Assembly (NCBI RefSeq): GCF_000975095.1 | Contig: NZ_BBRD01000001.1 | Span: forward strand, 887,467-951,466 | Length of the DNA: 64,000 nt | Source of the DNA: Demequina aestuarii | GTDB lineage: Bacteria; Actinomycetota; Actinomycetes; Actinomycetales; Demequinaceae | Direction: 5' to 3' | Shown: positions 54,077-63,668 of the stretch, piece after piece | Layout: each line of letters opens with the position of its first letter | Numbering within the stretch: position 1 is the first letter of the stretch | The notes under the pieces: generated by a model | Databases searched by the model: none | What the model was told of the DNA's origin: nothing | Seen by the model: only the letters and a program-made list of their open reading frames with translations | Program-made: the position numbers and the translations under genes

Positions 54077-56319
54077 CCGATGCGGAATCGCGCGGCGAGC
54101 AGATCGTTCAGGCGCGATGACGGGCCCACCAGCAGGGTGAAGTCACCGGGCTCGACCCGGCGCACTCCGTTCGCATCCACCATCGTGCACGACGCGACCG
54201 GAATCTGGACCTCGACGTCTTCCGCACTTCCAGGCCTGACCCACACCTGACGGTACGCCTTGAGCTCGCGATCCGCCCAGGTGGCGCTCGTCACCTCGTC
54301 GCGGACGTACGCCTGCACGGTCTCGAGAGCGGCACGATCGCCGGTGTTGGTCACCGTGACCTGAGCGAAGATCTGGTCCTCTGCGCCCTCGCGCGGCGGC
54401 AGGATCTGCAGGTTCGAGTATTCGAGGGTCGTGTAGGTGCGTCCCTCGCCGAACACCCACTGGGGCTCCTGCGTGAGGTCGGCGTAGCGATAGCCGTGCT
54501 GGGCGTCGATCTGGTTGTAGAACGTGGGCTGCTGGCCGACGTGGCGCGGCCACGAGATCGGCAGGCGGCCGGTGGGCTCGATGTGGCCCAGGATCAGCTC
54601 TGCGATCGCGCGGCCCCCGGCCATTCCAGGGTTCGCCGCCCAGATGATGGCCGATGCGCGCTCGGCCGAGGCGGGCAGGACGTGCGGCTTGGACGCGAGC
54701 ACGACGAGGATCACCGGGGTGCCTGTCTCGACCAGGGCATCGAGCAGCGCGGTCTGGCCGCCCAGCAGCTCGAGGGTGGCGGTGGACTTTCCCTCACCGA
54801 TGAGCTCGATGCGGTCGCCGAGCACTGCGACCACGGTGTCGGCGTCGCGGGCCGCGTCCACTGCCTCGGCGATCATCGCCTCGTCGGGCCCGACAGGCAT
54901 CGCGATGAGGGGGCGCGGCTGCCCGTCCGGGAAGAACTCGCCGGCGGGGTCGGGGCCGGTGGAGATGATGTCCGCGCCGCGCGCGTGGCTGACGTCCCAG
55001 CCGTCGGGCACCCGCTCCCGCAGGCCGTCCAGCACGGTGGTGATCATGTCGCGCGGTTGCCCATCGGGCAGCCAGTCCGCCTGGCCGGAACTGCCAGCCC
55101 AGTCGCCCAGCTGCGTCTGCGCGTCGTCGGCATTGGGGCCCACCACCGCGATCCTTCGGGGTGCGCCGGCGGGGTCCAGCGGCAGCAGGCCGTCGTTCTC
55201 GAGCAGGACGAGCGATCGTCGCGACGTCTCGAGCCCGAGCTCGCGGTGCGCCGGCTGGGCGATGACCTCCCGCTGACGGTCGACGTCGGGCAGGCGCGGG
55301 TCCTCGAACAGCCCCAGGTCGAACTTGAGGGTGAGGATGCGCGAGACGGCCTCGTCGATCCGCGACTCCTCGAGCAGCCCTCGTTCGACGGCCTGCTGAG
55401 CGCCGTCGAAGAACGATGGGGTGGTCATGATCATGTCGTTGCCGGCGTTCACCGCCGCCGCCGATGCCTCGGCGTAGTCGGGGTACATGCGCTGCTCGCG
55501 GACGAGGTTGCCCACGTTGTCCCAGTCGGTGATGAGCGTGCCGCCGTACTGCCACTCGCCGCGCAGCACGTCGTTCAGGAGCCAGTCGTTGACCGTGATC
55601 GGGGTGCCGTCGATGGACTGATAGCCGAGCATGAAGGTCGCGCATCCCTCGCGCGCCACGCGCTCGAATGGCGGCAGATACCAGGAGCGAAGCTTGCGGC
55701 GCGAGATGTCGGCCTCGGAGGCGTCGCGCCCGCCCTGGGTCTCGGAATAGCCGGCGAAGTGCTTTGCGGTCGCGAGGATGGCGGTCGGGTCCGCCAGGCC
55801 GTCGCCCTGGTAGCCGGCGACCATCGCCGATGCGAGCTCGCCGAGCAGGAAGGGGTCCTCGCCGAAGGTCTCGGACACGCGACCCCAGCGGAGGTCGCGG
55901 GCGATGCACAGCACGGGGGAGAAGGTCCAGTGGACGCCGGTCGCCGCCACCTCGACCGCGGTCGCGCGCGCGACGCGGACGAGCAGGTCGCGGTCCCACG
56001 ACGCCGCCAGCCCCAACTGCGTCGGGTAGATCTCGGCGCCCTCCCAGAACGAGTGGCCGTGGATGCAGTCCTCTCCGACCAGGAGCGGGATGCGCAGGCG
56101 GGTGCCCTCGACGAGCTCGCGGGCCTCGAGCACCCTCTCCGGAGAGGTGTGCAGAATCGAGCCGACATGGAAGTCGTTGACCAGGTGGGCGACGCCTTCC
56201 TTGGCGTTGAGCTGCATCATCTGCCCCACCTTCTCGGGCAGTGTCATGCGGGACACCAGGTCCGCGACGCGCTCAGCGGTCGCGAGAGTCGAGTCGAGGT
56301 AGGGGGCCGTGTCGTTCAC
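54073..56319 (-). CDS. GH3 beta-glucosidase/beta-xylosidase-like
   Basis: A 748-residue glycoside hydrolase: N-terminal GH3 barrel with KHFAGYSETQGG and nucleophile Asp265 (TLITDWDNVG), GH3 C-terminal sandwich, then a fibronectin III-like domain. No signal peptide. GTG at 56319 has AAAGGA 6 bases upstream and is preferred over a start at 56349. First gene of a GH3-MFS-kinase operon, divergent from tetR. Confidence 0.93.
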   Translation of the reverse strand: MNDTAPYLDSTLATAERVADLVSRMTLPEKVGQMMQLNAKEGVAHLVNDFHVGSILHTSPERVLEARELVEGTRLRIPLLVGEDCIHGHSFWEGAEIYPTQLGLAASWDRDLLVRVARATAVEVAATGVHWTFSPVLCIARDLRWGRVSETFGEDPFLLGELASAMVAGYQGDGLADPTAILATAKHFAGYSETQGGRDASEADISRRKLRSWYLPPFERVAREGCATFMLGYQSIDGTPITVNDWLLNDVLRGEWQYGGTLITDWDNVGNLVREQRMYPDYAEASAAAVNAGNDMIMTTPSFFDGAQQAVERGLLEESRIDEAVSRILTLKFDLGLFEDPRLPDVDRQREVIAQPAHRELGLETSRRSLVLLENDGLLPLDPAGAPRRIAVVGPNADDAQTQLGDWAGSSGQADWLPDGQPRDMITTVLDGLRERVPDGWDVSHARGADIISTGPDPAGEFFPDGQPRPLIAMPVGPDEAMIAEAVDAARDADTVVAVLGDRIELIGEGKSTATLELLGGQTALLDALVETGTPVILVVLASKPHVLPASAERASAIIWAANPGMAGGRAIAELILGHIEPTGRLPISWPRHVGQQPTFYNQIDAQHGYRYADLTQEPQWVFGEGRTYTTLEYSNLQILPPREGAEDQIFAQVTVTNTGDRAALETVQAYVRDEVTSATWADRELKAYRQVWVRPGSAEDVEVQIPVASCTMVDANGVRRVEPGDFTLLVGPSSRLNDLLAARFRIG

Positions 56320-56360
56320 GCGTATCCTTTCGCCTTCCAGCGCTCTCACGGTAGCACCAA

Positions 56361-56378
56361 ACCTACCGCGTGGTAAGT
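56361..56378. promoter_or_regulatory. TetR-type operator between GH3 and tetR genes
   Basis: ACCTACCGCGTGGTAAGT is an imperfect palindrome (7 of 9 pairs) in the divergent gap. It overlaps the tetR -10 box TAAGTT (56374-56379) and lies 42-59 bases from the GH3 start, so it can control both directions. Confidence 0.65.
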
Positions 56379-56379
56379 T
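56374..56379 (+). promoter_or_regulatory. -10 box for leaderless tetR mRNA
   Basis: TAAGTT ends 7 bases before the tetR ATG at 56387 and overlaps the candidate operator. No ribosome binding site is present. Confidence 0.55.
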
Positions 56380-56386
56380 GGCAGTT

Positions 56387-56989
56387 ATGGATGCGGACCG
56401 AGACGGCGACGGCTACCAGAAGGGGCGCGACACGCGTGCCCAGATCCTGGACGCCGCGATGCGTCAGTTCGCCGTCAGCGGCTACCGCGGGAGCTCGCTG
56501 CGCGACATCGCGGCCAGCGCGGGTCTCACCCATCCGGGCCTGCTGTACCACTTCCCGACCAAGGCGTCCCTGCTCAGCGCGGTGCTCGAGTACCGCGACC
56601 ACGTGGATTCCAAGGACCGCCCGGTGCGCGGTGAGCTGGGCCTCGACTCGCTGCGCAGCCTGGTCGCCTCCGCCCGCCACAACGAGACGCAGCGAGGGAT
56701 CGTCGAGCTCTATGCCGTGCTCTCTGCCGAGGCGACGGGCGCTGACCACCCAGCTCACGAGTACTTTGCGAGGCGCTACGCAAGTCTGCTCGCGCGCGTC
56801 ACCTCCGCCTACGAGGTGGCGCGCGACCGCGGCGCGCTGCGGCCCGGCATCGACCCTGCGGCGGCCGCCTCCCAGCTGGTCGCGCTGATGGATGGACTGC
56901 AGGTGCAGTGGCTGATGGGCGCGAGGCCCACGCCGATGGGCGACCTCGTCAAGGCGCACATCGACGCTCAGCTGACGCAGCCTCTCTAG
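56387..56989 (+). CDS. TetR-family transcriptional regulator
   Basis: A 200-residue repressor. N-terminal helix-turn-helix: TRAQILDAAMRQFAVSGYRGSSLRDIAASAGLTHPGLLYHFPTKASLL, with the usual YHFPTK turn. A C-terminal ligand-binding domain follows. It is divergent from the GH3-MFS-kinase operon and probably represses it and itself through the palindrome at 56361-56378. Confidence 0.92.
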   Translation: MDADRDGDGYQKGRDTRAQILDAAMRQFAVSGYRGSSLRDIAASAGLTHPGLLYHFPTKASLLSAVLEYRDHVDSKDRPVRGELGLDSLRSLVASARHNETQRGIVELYAVLSAEATGADHPAHEYFARRYASLLARVTSAYEVARDRGALRPGIDPAAAASQLVALMDGLQVQWLMGARPTPMGDLVKAHIDAQLTQPL

Positions 56990-57013
56990 CGTCCTGGCTC
57001 TGGAGCCGGCTCG

Positions 57014-58960
57014 CTATTCCGGAGCGGCCAGGCCTGCCAGCCACTCCTCGTAGGCCCGAGTGCTGAACGGTCGGCCCAGGAAGTCCTCGATCAGGCGCGT
57101 CGCGGGCCGCGAACCGCCCGGCGCCAGCACGGTGTCCCGGTAACGGCGCGTCCGGCCCTGGTCCAGCAGGTGCTCGGGGTCGAAGCCGGTGAACAGGTCC
57201 TTGGCGATCGAGAGGCTCCACTGATACGTGTAGTAGCAGGCGGAATACGTGGTGAGGTGGCCGAAGGAGGCGTACTGGTGCGTCCCGTCGAGCGGGGTGC
57301 GCACGTCCAGTTCGCGCTCGATGGCGGCCGATGCGCTCGCGAGGTCCTCGGGGATGTCGCGGTGGAGTCGGTAGGACAGCTGCGCATACACGAGCTGGCG
57401 GCACGTCATGAGGCCCGCGCCGAGGTCGCGGCTCGCCCGCAGCGCCTCCACGAGCTCCGCGGGAATCGGCACCCCGTCGTCGTCGATCGCGAAGCGCGCC
57501 AGCACCTCGTGCGTCCAGGCCCACTCCTCGAGCAGCTGCGATGGCGCCTCGACGAAGTCCCACTCGCCCTGCTCCGACAGCCCGGCGAGTCGAGAGTGGC
57601 GCACGCCACCGGAGAAGACCACGTGCAGCAGGTGGCCGAACTCGTGCAGGTAGGTCTCGAGGTCGTCGAACGTCATCCGGCCACGCGGGAAGTTGCACAC
57701 CAGTGCGCCTTCGGGCAGGTGCTGTCCGCCGATCCCCGTGACGAGGGGGAAGCAGGCCATGTGGCCGTACTTCCCCGGGCGCGGGTGCATGTCGAGGTAG
57801 ATGCGGCCGATCGCGTCGTCCCCGTCGACGACATCGAAGACCTGGACATCGTCGTGCCAGCGGGGAGCGTCGGGGACCGGGGAGAACGCGACGCCGAACA
57901 GTTCGGCCGCGAGGTCCAGGATGCCGTCGCGCACCCGCTCGTAGTCGAGGTAGCGGCGCACCTCGCGCGCATCGACGCCGAACCGTTCGGTCTTGAGGGT
58001 CTCGATGTAGAAGCGGGAGTCGGACACGAGCAGCTGCGTGGCTTCGGGCACGTCGCGGCGCTTGCGCTCGAGCAGCATCGCTGCGTCGGCCTCGCCCGCC
58101 GGCCTCGCCGCCGCCTCCACGCCCGCGAGGAACGTCTCGATGCCGTCGCCGTCCGTCATCATCATGCGTGCGGTCGCGTAGTCAGCCCAGCCGTTGAATC
58201 CCAGCAGCCGCGCCTTCTCATCACGGAGGCGCAACAGGCGCCCCAGCACCTCGTCATTCGCGGGGTACGCGCGCTGGTAGTCGGCGCGCAGGAGCTGCTC
58301 GCGCGCATCGGCGTCGCTCGACATGTCGAGGAACGGCGTCATGTCGGGGTAATCCGTCGTGATCTCGACCAGGCCATCGTCGCCCGCGGGGTGCGCGTCG
58401 ACGTAGTCCTCAGGAAGACCGGCGAGTGCCGACGGCGCGACACGGATGCGCCGCGTGTCCTCGCGGATGTTCTCGGAGAACTCGGTCGTGGCGGACGAGA
58501 GCGCGTCGTCGATGGAGGCGAGCCGTTCGCGCTGATCCGCCTCGAGGTGGGCGCCTGCCAGCCTGAAGTCCTCGAGAATGAGATCCCGTGCATACGCGTC
58601 GTCGCCCTCGAGCGAGGCATCGCGGAGCGCCCCGGCCACCGCGGCGTAGAGCGAAGGGTCGCCGTCGCGTGCGGTCCGGAACCGCTGTGTGCGCTGCTGG
58701 AGCTCGGTGCACCGCACGCGCACCTCGCGATCGGGGTGCACCTCGGAGATGCTCTCCATGAGCTGGTGCGCGTGGGTGATCGCGATGTCCGCTGCGTTCC
58801 ACGCCGCCAGCACCTCCGTGGCGGTGAGAGCGTCGTCAGCCGTGAGTGTTCCGAGGCGAGCCCGCGCGGTGTCGAGCCGCTCGGACACGTAGTTCTCGGC
58901 AAAGGCCAACCAGTCGGCGTCGGCGGTGGGAAGGGTCACGAAGGAGGGCGCTCGGCTCAT
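57014..58960 (-). CDS. M3-family metallopeptidase
   Basis: A 648-residue zinc oligopeptidase (thimet/oligoendopeptidase group). Zinc motif LETYLHEFGHLLHVV with the glutamate in VEAPSQLLEEWAW. It degrades cytoplasmic peptides. ATG at 58960 is fixed by the leaderless promoter TACAGT 7 bases upstream; the longer in-frame extension is not conserved. Confidence 0.92.
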   Translation of the reverse strand: MSRAPSFVTLPTADADWLAFAENYVSERLDTARARLGTLTADDALTATEVLAAWNAADIAITHAHQLMESISEVHPDREVRVRCTELQQRTQRFRTARDGDPSLYAAVAGALRDASLEGDDAYARDLILEDFRLAGAHLEADQRERLASIDDALSSATTEFSENIREDTRRIRVAPSALAGLPEDYVDAHPAGDDGLVEITTDYPDMTPFLDMSSDADAREQLLRADYQRAYPANDEVLGRLLRLRDEKARLLGFNGWADYATARMMMTDGDGIETFLAGVEAAARPAGEADAAMLLERKRRDVPEATQLLVSDSRFYIETLKTERFGVDAREVRRYLDYERVRDGILDLAAELFGVAFSPVPDAPRWHDDVQVFDVVDGDDAIGRIYLDMHPRPGKYGHMACFPLVTGIGGQHLPEGALVCNFPRGRMTFDDLETYLHEFGHLLHVVFSGGVRHSRLAGLSEQGEWDFVEAPSQLLEEWAWTHEVLARFAIDDDGVPIPAELVEALRASRDLGAGLMTCRQLVYAQLSYRLHRDIPEDLASASAAIERELDVRTPLDGTHQYASFGHLTTYSACYYTYQWSLSIAKDLFTGFDPEHLLDQGRTRRYRDTVLAPGGSRPATRLIEDFLGRPFSTRAYEEWLAGLAAPE

Positions 58961-58967
58961 GGCGACG

Positions 58968-58973
58968 ACTGTA
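58968..58973 (-). promoter_or_regulatory. -10 box for leaderless M3 peptidase mRNA
   Basis: TACAGT on the minus strand ends 7 bases before the ATG at 58960, without a ribosome binding site. Confidence 0.55.
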
Positions 58974-59122
58974 CTCCCGGGACGTACGTCCCAGACGGGG
59001 CCCGGCAGCCCCCTGGATCCCGGCGACACGCGCTGTCCCTGCGGGTTCTCGCCGTGCTTCCTGCGTCCTTCTTCGCTACGGTCGGGAGCGAACGACCGAT
59101 TCAGACCCCGAGGAGCACTGTC

Positions 59123-59701
59123 ATGTCTGCAATGGAGCACAACGAGGACCACGCAACCGGACCCGTCGGGTCGCGCACGGGCTGGATCTTCCTCAGCCTC
59201 ACCCGCATCGCGATCGGCTGGATCTTCCTGTGGGCGTTCCTGGACAAGCTGTTCGGACTGGGCTTCTCGACCTGCCGCCAGGACGACGGCTCGATCCAGG
59301 TGATGTGTGAGCGCGCCTGGCTCGAGGGAGGTGCCGTCACGCAGGGCTACCTCGCGTCATCGTCCGGCCCGTTCGCCGACTTCTTCATCGGTCTCGCCGA
59401 CCAGCGCTGGACGGACTGGGGCTTCATGATCGGGCTCGCCGGAGTCGGCCTCGCGCTGATTCTCGGCATCGGCACTCGCGTCGCGGCAGTAGCCGGATCG
59501 CTGCTCCTCGCCATGATGTACGTCTCTCACGCGTGGCCGAACGCGGGCGGCAACACCACCAACCCGTTCATGGACGACCACATCCTCCAGATCCTCGCGA
59601 TCATCGCCATCGTGCTCCTCGAGCGCACCTGGCAGGCAGTGGGCCTGGGCAACTGGTGGCGCCGGCTGCCGATCGTCCAGAAGAACCGCTGGCTCGTCTA
59701 G
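59123..59701 (+). CDS. DoxX-like membrane protein
   Basis: A 192-residue protein with four helices: FLSLTRIAIGWIFLWAFLDKLFGLGFST at the N-terminus, then GFMIGLAGVGLALILGIGTRVAAVAG. It resembles the DoxX/DoxD group, which includes membrane redox proteins. GAGGAG lies 7-9 bases upstream of ATG. Function here is unknown. Confidence 0.8.
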   Translation: MSAMEHNEDHATGPVGSRTGWIFLSLTRIAIGWIFLWAFLDKLFGLGFSTCRQDDGSIQVMCERAWLEGGAVTQGYLASSSGPFADFFIGLADQRWTDWGFMIGLAGVGLALILGIGTRVAAVAGSLLLAMMYVSHAWPNAGGNTTNPFMDDHILQILAIIAIVLLERTWQAVGLGNWWRRLPIVQKNRWLV

Positions 59702-59746
59702 CACCCGCCCTGCGCGGACGACGCTGCGGCGGTGCGGCCCACGCCT

Positions 59747-60523
59747 TCAGGCGCGAGCCGCACCGCGCAGCCGCGCCCGTCGCTCCTCGAGCATCTCGTG
59801 CGTGACCGCCTGAGCCACCTGCGGAATCAGATCGCGGCTGCGCCGTGCGGCCCAGGGCGCGCCCTTGCGCATCAGCCACCAGGCACGTTCCGCCGCGCGG
59901 GGCGGCACGGGCGGGGGCTCGATGGGGGCCACCGGTGCCCACCACGGCGCCAGTCGTTCGAGGGCGCCGGCCGCGATGGCGCGGTGCCCGAGCGGAGAAG
60001 GGTGGATGCGGTCGATGTGCCATGCCGACCGGCCGGCGTGGCGGAACACCAGCGCCCCGTCGACGACGATGGTGCCCGTCGCCTCTGCCGCCCCACGGAT
60101 CGCGCCGTTGAGCGCGTGGACCCGTCGCGCCATGACCGCACCAACCGCCGCCGGAAGCAGGTCGAACAGTCCGATCCTGTCGATCGTGACCGTGACCACC
60201 AGGCATCCCGGGCGTGACAGCCGCTCCCACGCCGCCCTGAGCCTGAGCTCGACGTCGATCGGGTCGAAGTCGCCGCGCAGGACGTCATTGCCACCCGCGG
60301 TGACGAGCACCACGTCAGGCCGCACCGCCACCGCTGAGGCGAGTTGCGCCCCGTCAAGGTCGCGCACCCGTGTGCCGTTCGCCGCGAGGTTCAGGTAGGT
60401 CGCGGCTCCCAGGGCGCGGGCCGTATGCGCCGCCCACCCCACCTCGCCGCGGGCGTCCTGGACCCCGTCACCCACCCCCAGGGTGATGGAGTCCCCGATC
60501 GCGACGACCACAGGTGCGGGCAC
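59747..60523 (-). CDS. SGNH/GDSL hydrolase
   Basis: A 258-residue protein: nucleophile block VVVAIGDSITLGVGDG, oxyanion block TAGGNDVLRGDF, and C-terminal DRIHPSPLGHRAIA. GTG at 60523 has GGAGGA 5 bases upstream, 17 bases after the GT4 stop, so it probably belongs to the glycosyltransferase operon. A second protein of this family is encoded at 43536-44297. Confidence 0.9.
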   Translation of the reverse strand: MPAPVVVAIGDSITLGVGDGVQDARGEVGWAAHTARALGAATYLNLAANGTRVRDLDGAQLASAVAVRPDVVLVTAGGNDVLRGDFDPIDVELRLRAAWERLSRPGCLVVTVTIDRIGLFDLLPAAVGAVMARRVHALNGAIRGAAEATGTIVVDGALVFRHAGRSAWHIDRIHPSPLGHRAIAAGALERLAPWWAPVAPIEPPPVPPRAAERAWWLMRKGAPWAARRSRDLIPQVAQAVTHEMLEERRARLRGAARA

Positions 60524-60539
60524 GGGGATCCTCCGTCCG

Positions 60540-61730
60540 TCAGCGCCCGGAGCGGGCTCTCTCGCGTGCGCGGCGTCGTGCCGCCGCGCCGCTGCGAGGG
60601 TCAAGGTCAGCGCCCAGAGCGCGGGTGTGAAGCGCAAGCATCGCCTCGACCGTGGCGGACCAGGGCATGGTCTCGGCCCTCGCGCGGGCCACGGCGCGGC
60701 GCGTGGGCTCATCGCGGTCCAGCACTGTCTCGATCGCATCCGCGAACGCCTCCGCGGTACCCGCTGCCGGTTCGCCGCCGTCGCCCACCACCTCGGGGAG
60801 CGCCGAAGCGGCGTTCACTACTGCGGGGGTGCCGGAGGCGAGCGCCTCGAGGGCCGCGAGGCCGAACGTCTCGATGGGGCCAGGTGCGATGACCGCATCG
60901 GCCGTCGCGAGCAGCCGCGCGAAGCGTGACCGTCCCTTGACGAACCCGAGGAAGTCCACGGGCAGGCCCGCAGCATCGGCGCGGACCGCGGACTCGATCG
61001 CGCCGGTGCCGGCGCTCAGCAGCCGCACCCGGCGTCCTCGCTCCGTGAGGACGCGCACGGCGCCGACGGCGAGATCGGGCCGCTTCTCTGCAGAGAGGCG
61101 GGACGCCATCAGCAGCAGCGCCTCGTCGGGTTGGGCCACCTCGGCGCGAAGCGCAGCGTCGAGGTGCGAGGGGTGGAAACGCTCCAGGTCGACGCCCAGC
61201 GGAACGTGGGCGGTCTCCTGCCCGATGCGTGCGAACTCCTCTGCCGCGTAGTCAGTGGTGCAGACGATGGTGGCGAAGCGGCGCGCGGTGCCCCTGTTGT
61301 GGGCATCCGCGATCCGGCCGAGCGGAAGGACGCCGCCGAGCCATCCCGGCAGGTGCGACGCCAGCGCGCCGTCCGCGCGCTCGTGAGCGAAGAAGGCGCT
61401 CGGGATGCCGCGCCGCGCCGCCCAGGTGCCGAGGTCGCGCAAGGTGGTGCGATCGGACACCTCGAGCACATCCGGTGCGAAGCCCGTCAAGACCTCCCGT
61501 ACCTGTGCCACCCGGGTGATCATCCGGTAGCCCCCGGAGAGCGGCAGCACGGGGCTCGCGACGCAGACACGCCGTCCGTACTCGGTCTCTTCGTCAGTAT
61601 CGTGCGGCCCGGGCACCACCATCAGATACTCGTGACCACGCTCGCGGTAGCCCCGTCCCAACTCATGCATGGCTGTACGGAGGCCGCCAGACGTGGGGCC
61701 GTAGAAGTTCGCGATGTGGGCGATCCTCAT
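60540..61730 (-). CDS. GT4-family glycosyltransferase
   Basis: A 396-residue GT-B enzyme: MRIAHIANFYGPTSGGLRT, PLGVDLERFHP, SRLSAEKRPDLAVGA and the nucleotide-sugar EX7E motif ETFGLAALEALASGTP. ATGA overlap with the MgtA-like gene upstream. Probably acts on a membrane glycolipid or polymer together with it. Confidence 0.9.
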   Translation of the reverse strand: MRIAHIANFYGPTSGGLRTAMHELGRGYRERGHEYLMVVPGPHDTDEETEYGRRVCVASPVLPLSGGYRMITRVAQVREVLTGFAPDVLEVSDRTTLRDLGTWAARRGIPSAFFAHERADGALASHLPGWLGGVLPLGRIADAHNRGTARRFATIVCTTDYAAEEFARIGQETAHVPLGVDLERFHPSHLDAALRAEVAQPDEALLLMASRLSAEKRPDLAVGAVRVLTERGRRVRLLSAGTGAIESAVRADAAGLPVDFLGFVKGRSRFARLLATADAVIAPGPIETFGLAALEALASGTPAVVNAASALPEVVGDGGEPAAGTAEAFADAIETVLDRDEPTRRAVARARAETMPWSATVEAMLALHTRALGADLDPRSGAAARRRARERARSGR

Positions 61731-62896
61731 GGTTCGACCACGTCGTGCTCCAGGACGTCCCAGGGGCGCACTGGCGTCGCGCCGTGGTCGCGGATCGCCT
61801 CCTCGTAGTAGCCGATGAGGGTGTCGCACACCCGCGGCCAGGTCCGATCCTCCACGGACACCCTGGCGTTCGCGGAGAAGCGCTCGCGGCGCTCGGTGTC
61901 GGCGACGAGCGTGCGCACCCCGTCGACCATGACGTCGAGCCGTCCCGGGGGGTAGAGGTAGCCGGTGTGATCCGTGTCGACGAGATCGATGGGGCCGCCG
62001 CGCCGCGGTGCGATCACAGGAACGCCAGAGGCGTGCGCCTCCTGAATGGTCTGGCAGAACGTCTCGAGCTCGCCGCAGTGCACGAACACGTCGAGGCTTG
62101 CAAGAGCGCGCGCGAGCTCGTCGCCCGCGAGGAAGCCCGTGAAGACCGCGTCCGGCATCAGCGCCTCGAGACGGGATCGGGAAGGCCCGTCTCCGATGAT
62201 GACCACGCGAATCCCGTCGATCTCCGTGAGACGGGCGAGGTCCTCGACTCGCTTCTCCGCAGCGAGGCGGCCCGCGTACCCCACGATCACCTCACCATTC
62301 GGCGCCCAGCGGGCGCGAAGGTCCGCGTTGCGGAGGTCGGGCCGGAACCGGCCCGTGTCGACGCCACGCGGCCAGAGGCGCAGGCGCGGGACTCCGAGCT
62401 GTTCGAGCTGGCGCATCGCGTACGTCGACGGCGCCAGCGTGAGGCCGGCCCGCGCGTGAATGTTCAGGACGCGATTCCACAGGAGCGGCTCGCCCCACGC
62501 TGCGTTGTAGCTCCCCGCGTAGCTGGGGACCTCGGTCTGGTAGATGGCGACCGTCGGCAGGTCCAGTTCGTTGGCAGCACGAATCGCGGACCACCCGAGC
62601 ATGAAGGGGGACGCGAGATGCACCACGTCCGGCTCGAAGTCGTCGAGCATCCGGCCGATGCGCGCCGAGCCTGACAGTGACACCCGCACATCGTCGTAGC
62701 CCGGCCAGCCCATCGACGGCAGTCGCTTCACGGTCGCGGAGCCGTAGCGGATCGGACCGGCCGACCCCTTCGCCTCCGGGGCGATGACGAGAGCCTCGTC
62801 GCCGCGAGCGGTGAGGTGCTCGATCACGCGCAGGAGCGAGTGGGTGACGCCGTTCGCATGCGGCAGAAACGACTCGGCGACCAGTGCGACCTTCAC
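61727..62896 (-). CDS. MgtA-like GDP-mannose alpha-mannosyltransferase (GT4)
   Basis: A 389-residue GT-B enzyme very similar in layout to mycobacterial MgtA: VKVALVAESFLPHANGVTHSLLRVIEHL, DVVHLASPFMLGW, YQTEVPSYAGSY, VGYAGRLAAEKRV and ETFCQTIQEAHASGVPVIAP. MgtA adds mannose to glucuronosyl diacylglycerol or related lipids. GTG at 62896 fits a leaderless start (GACAAT ends 6 bases before it). Acts on the inner face of the membrane. Confidence 0.88.
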   Translation of the reverse strand: MKVALVAESFLPHANGVTHSLLRVIEHLTARGDEALVIAPEAKGSAGPIRYGSATVKRLPSMGWPGYDDVRVSLSGSARIGRMLDDFEPDVVHLASPFMLGWSAIRAANELDLPTVAIYQTEVPSYAGSYNAAWGEPLLWNRVLNIHARAGLTLAPSTYAMRQLEQLGVPRLRLWPRGVDTGRFRPDLRNADLRARWAPNGEVIVGYAGRLAAEKRVEDLARLTEIDGIRVVIIGDGPSRSRLEALMPDAVFTGFLAGDELARALASLDVFVHCGELETFCQTIQEAHASGVPVIAPRRGGPIDLVDTDHTGYLYPPGRLDVMVDGVRTLVADTERRERFSANARVSVEDRTWPRVCDTLIGYYEEAIRDHGATPVRPWDVLEHDVVEP

Positions 62897-63025
62897 GCCC
62901 CCATTGTCGCCACCCGGGGGAGCGACGGCGACCCTCGGTGTCACGAATGTCGCGTGAACGTTGAGTGTCGGCGCGATGACGGCGCCGGGGGATTCTCGTG
63001 CGACGAGAGTGGGACACTAGGAACC

Positions 63026-63637
63026 ATGTCCGTCGATGCTCGCAGCCTTGCTCGTCCAGTGCTCGTTCTCGCCGCCGTCGCGGCGCTCGTCCTCGCATGG
63101 GGACCGCCGGCGTTCGCCCACACCGAGCTGCGGGCGTCGACCCCGGAGCAGGGGTCGACGGTCGAGCAGCTGACCGAGGTCCGGCTCGAGTTCACGGGCG
63201 ACCTGCTCGACATCGGCGCCGAGCTCACCCTTGTCGACGCTGACGGCGCCGAGCACGAGCTGGAGCCGCAGTTCCCCTCGGCGAATGCCGTGACGGGATC
63301 CGTCGAGGACGAGCTGTCCGCGGGAGAGACGGAGCTGCGCTGGCGCATCGTCGCCGAGGACGGACACCCGATCGAGGGCGTGCTCGCATTCACCTACGCA
63401 GGAGCGCCTGAGCCCGAGGCGCCGGTGGAGAGCCCCGCCGCCACGGACGACGAGCCCGCCGGTGAGGAGGTCGCGACGCCCGCCACTCCCGAGGCCGATC
63501 CGTCTCCCACTGCGTCGACCGTCCCCGACTCCGGTGCGCCCGACGACATTCCCACCTGGGTCCTGCCCCTGCTCGGGGTGCTCGCGGCGGGCGGCGCTCT
63601 CGTCGCGATCCTCGCGGCCCGGGCCCGCCAGCGATGA
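63026..63637 (+). CDS. CopC-domain exported protein
   Basis: A 203-residue protein: signal peptide ending AFA, mature start HTELRASTPEQGSTVEQL; the N-terminal His and the HPIEG segment match CopC copper ligands. A Pro/Glu/Thr-rich linker leads to one C-terminal helix (VLPLLGVLAAGGALVAILAA), so it is membrane anchored facing outward. Here no CopD domain is fused. Copper resistance or delivery is the family role. Confidence 0.88.
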   Translation: MSVDARSLARPVLVLAAVAALVLAWGPPAFAHTELRASTPEQGSTVEQLTEVRLEFTGDLLDIGAELTLVDADGAEHELEPQFPSANAVTGSVEDELSAGETELRWRIVAEDGHPIEGVLAFTYAGAPEPEAPVESPAATDDEPAGEEVATPATPEADPSPTASTVPDSGAPDDIPTWVLPLLGVLAAGGALVAILAARARQR

Positions 63638-63668
63638 CACGCGCCACCGACCTCAGGGCACGGTCCGC

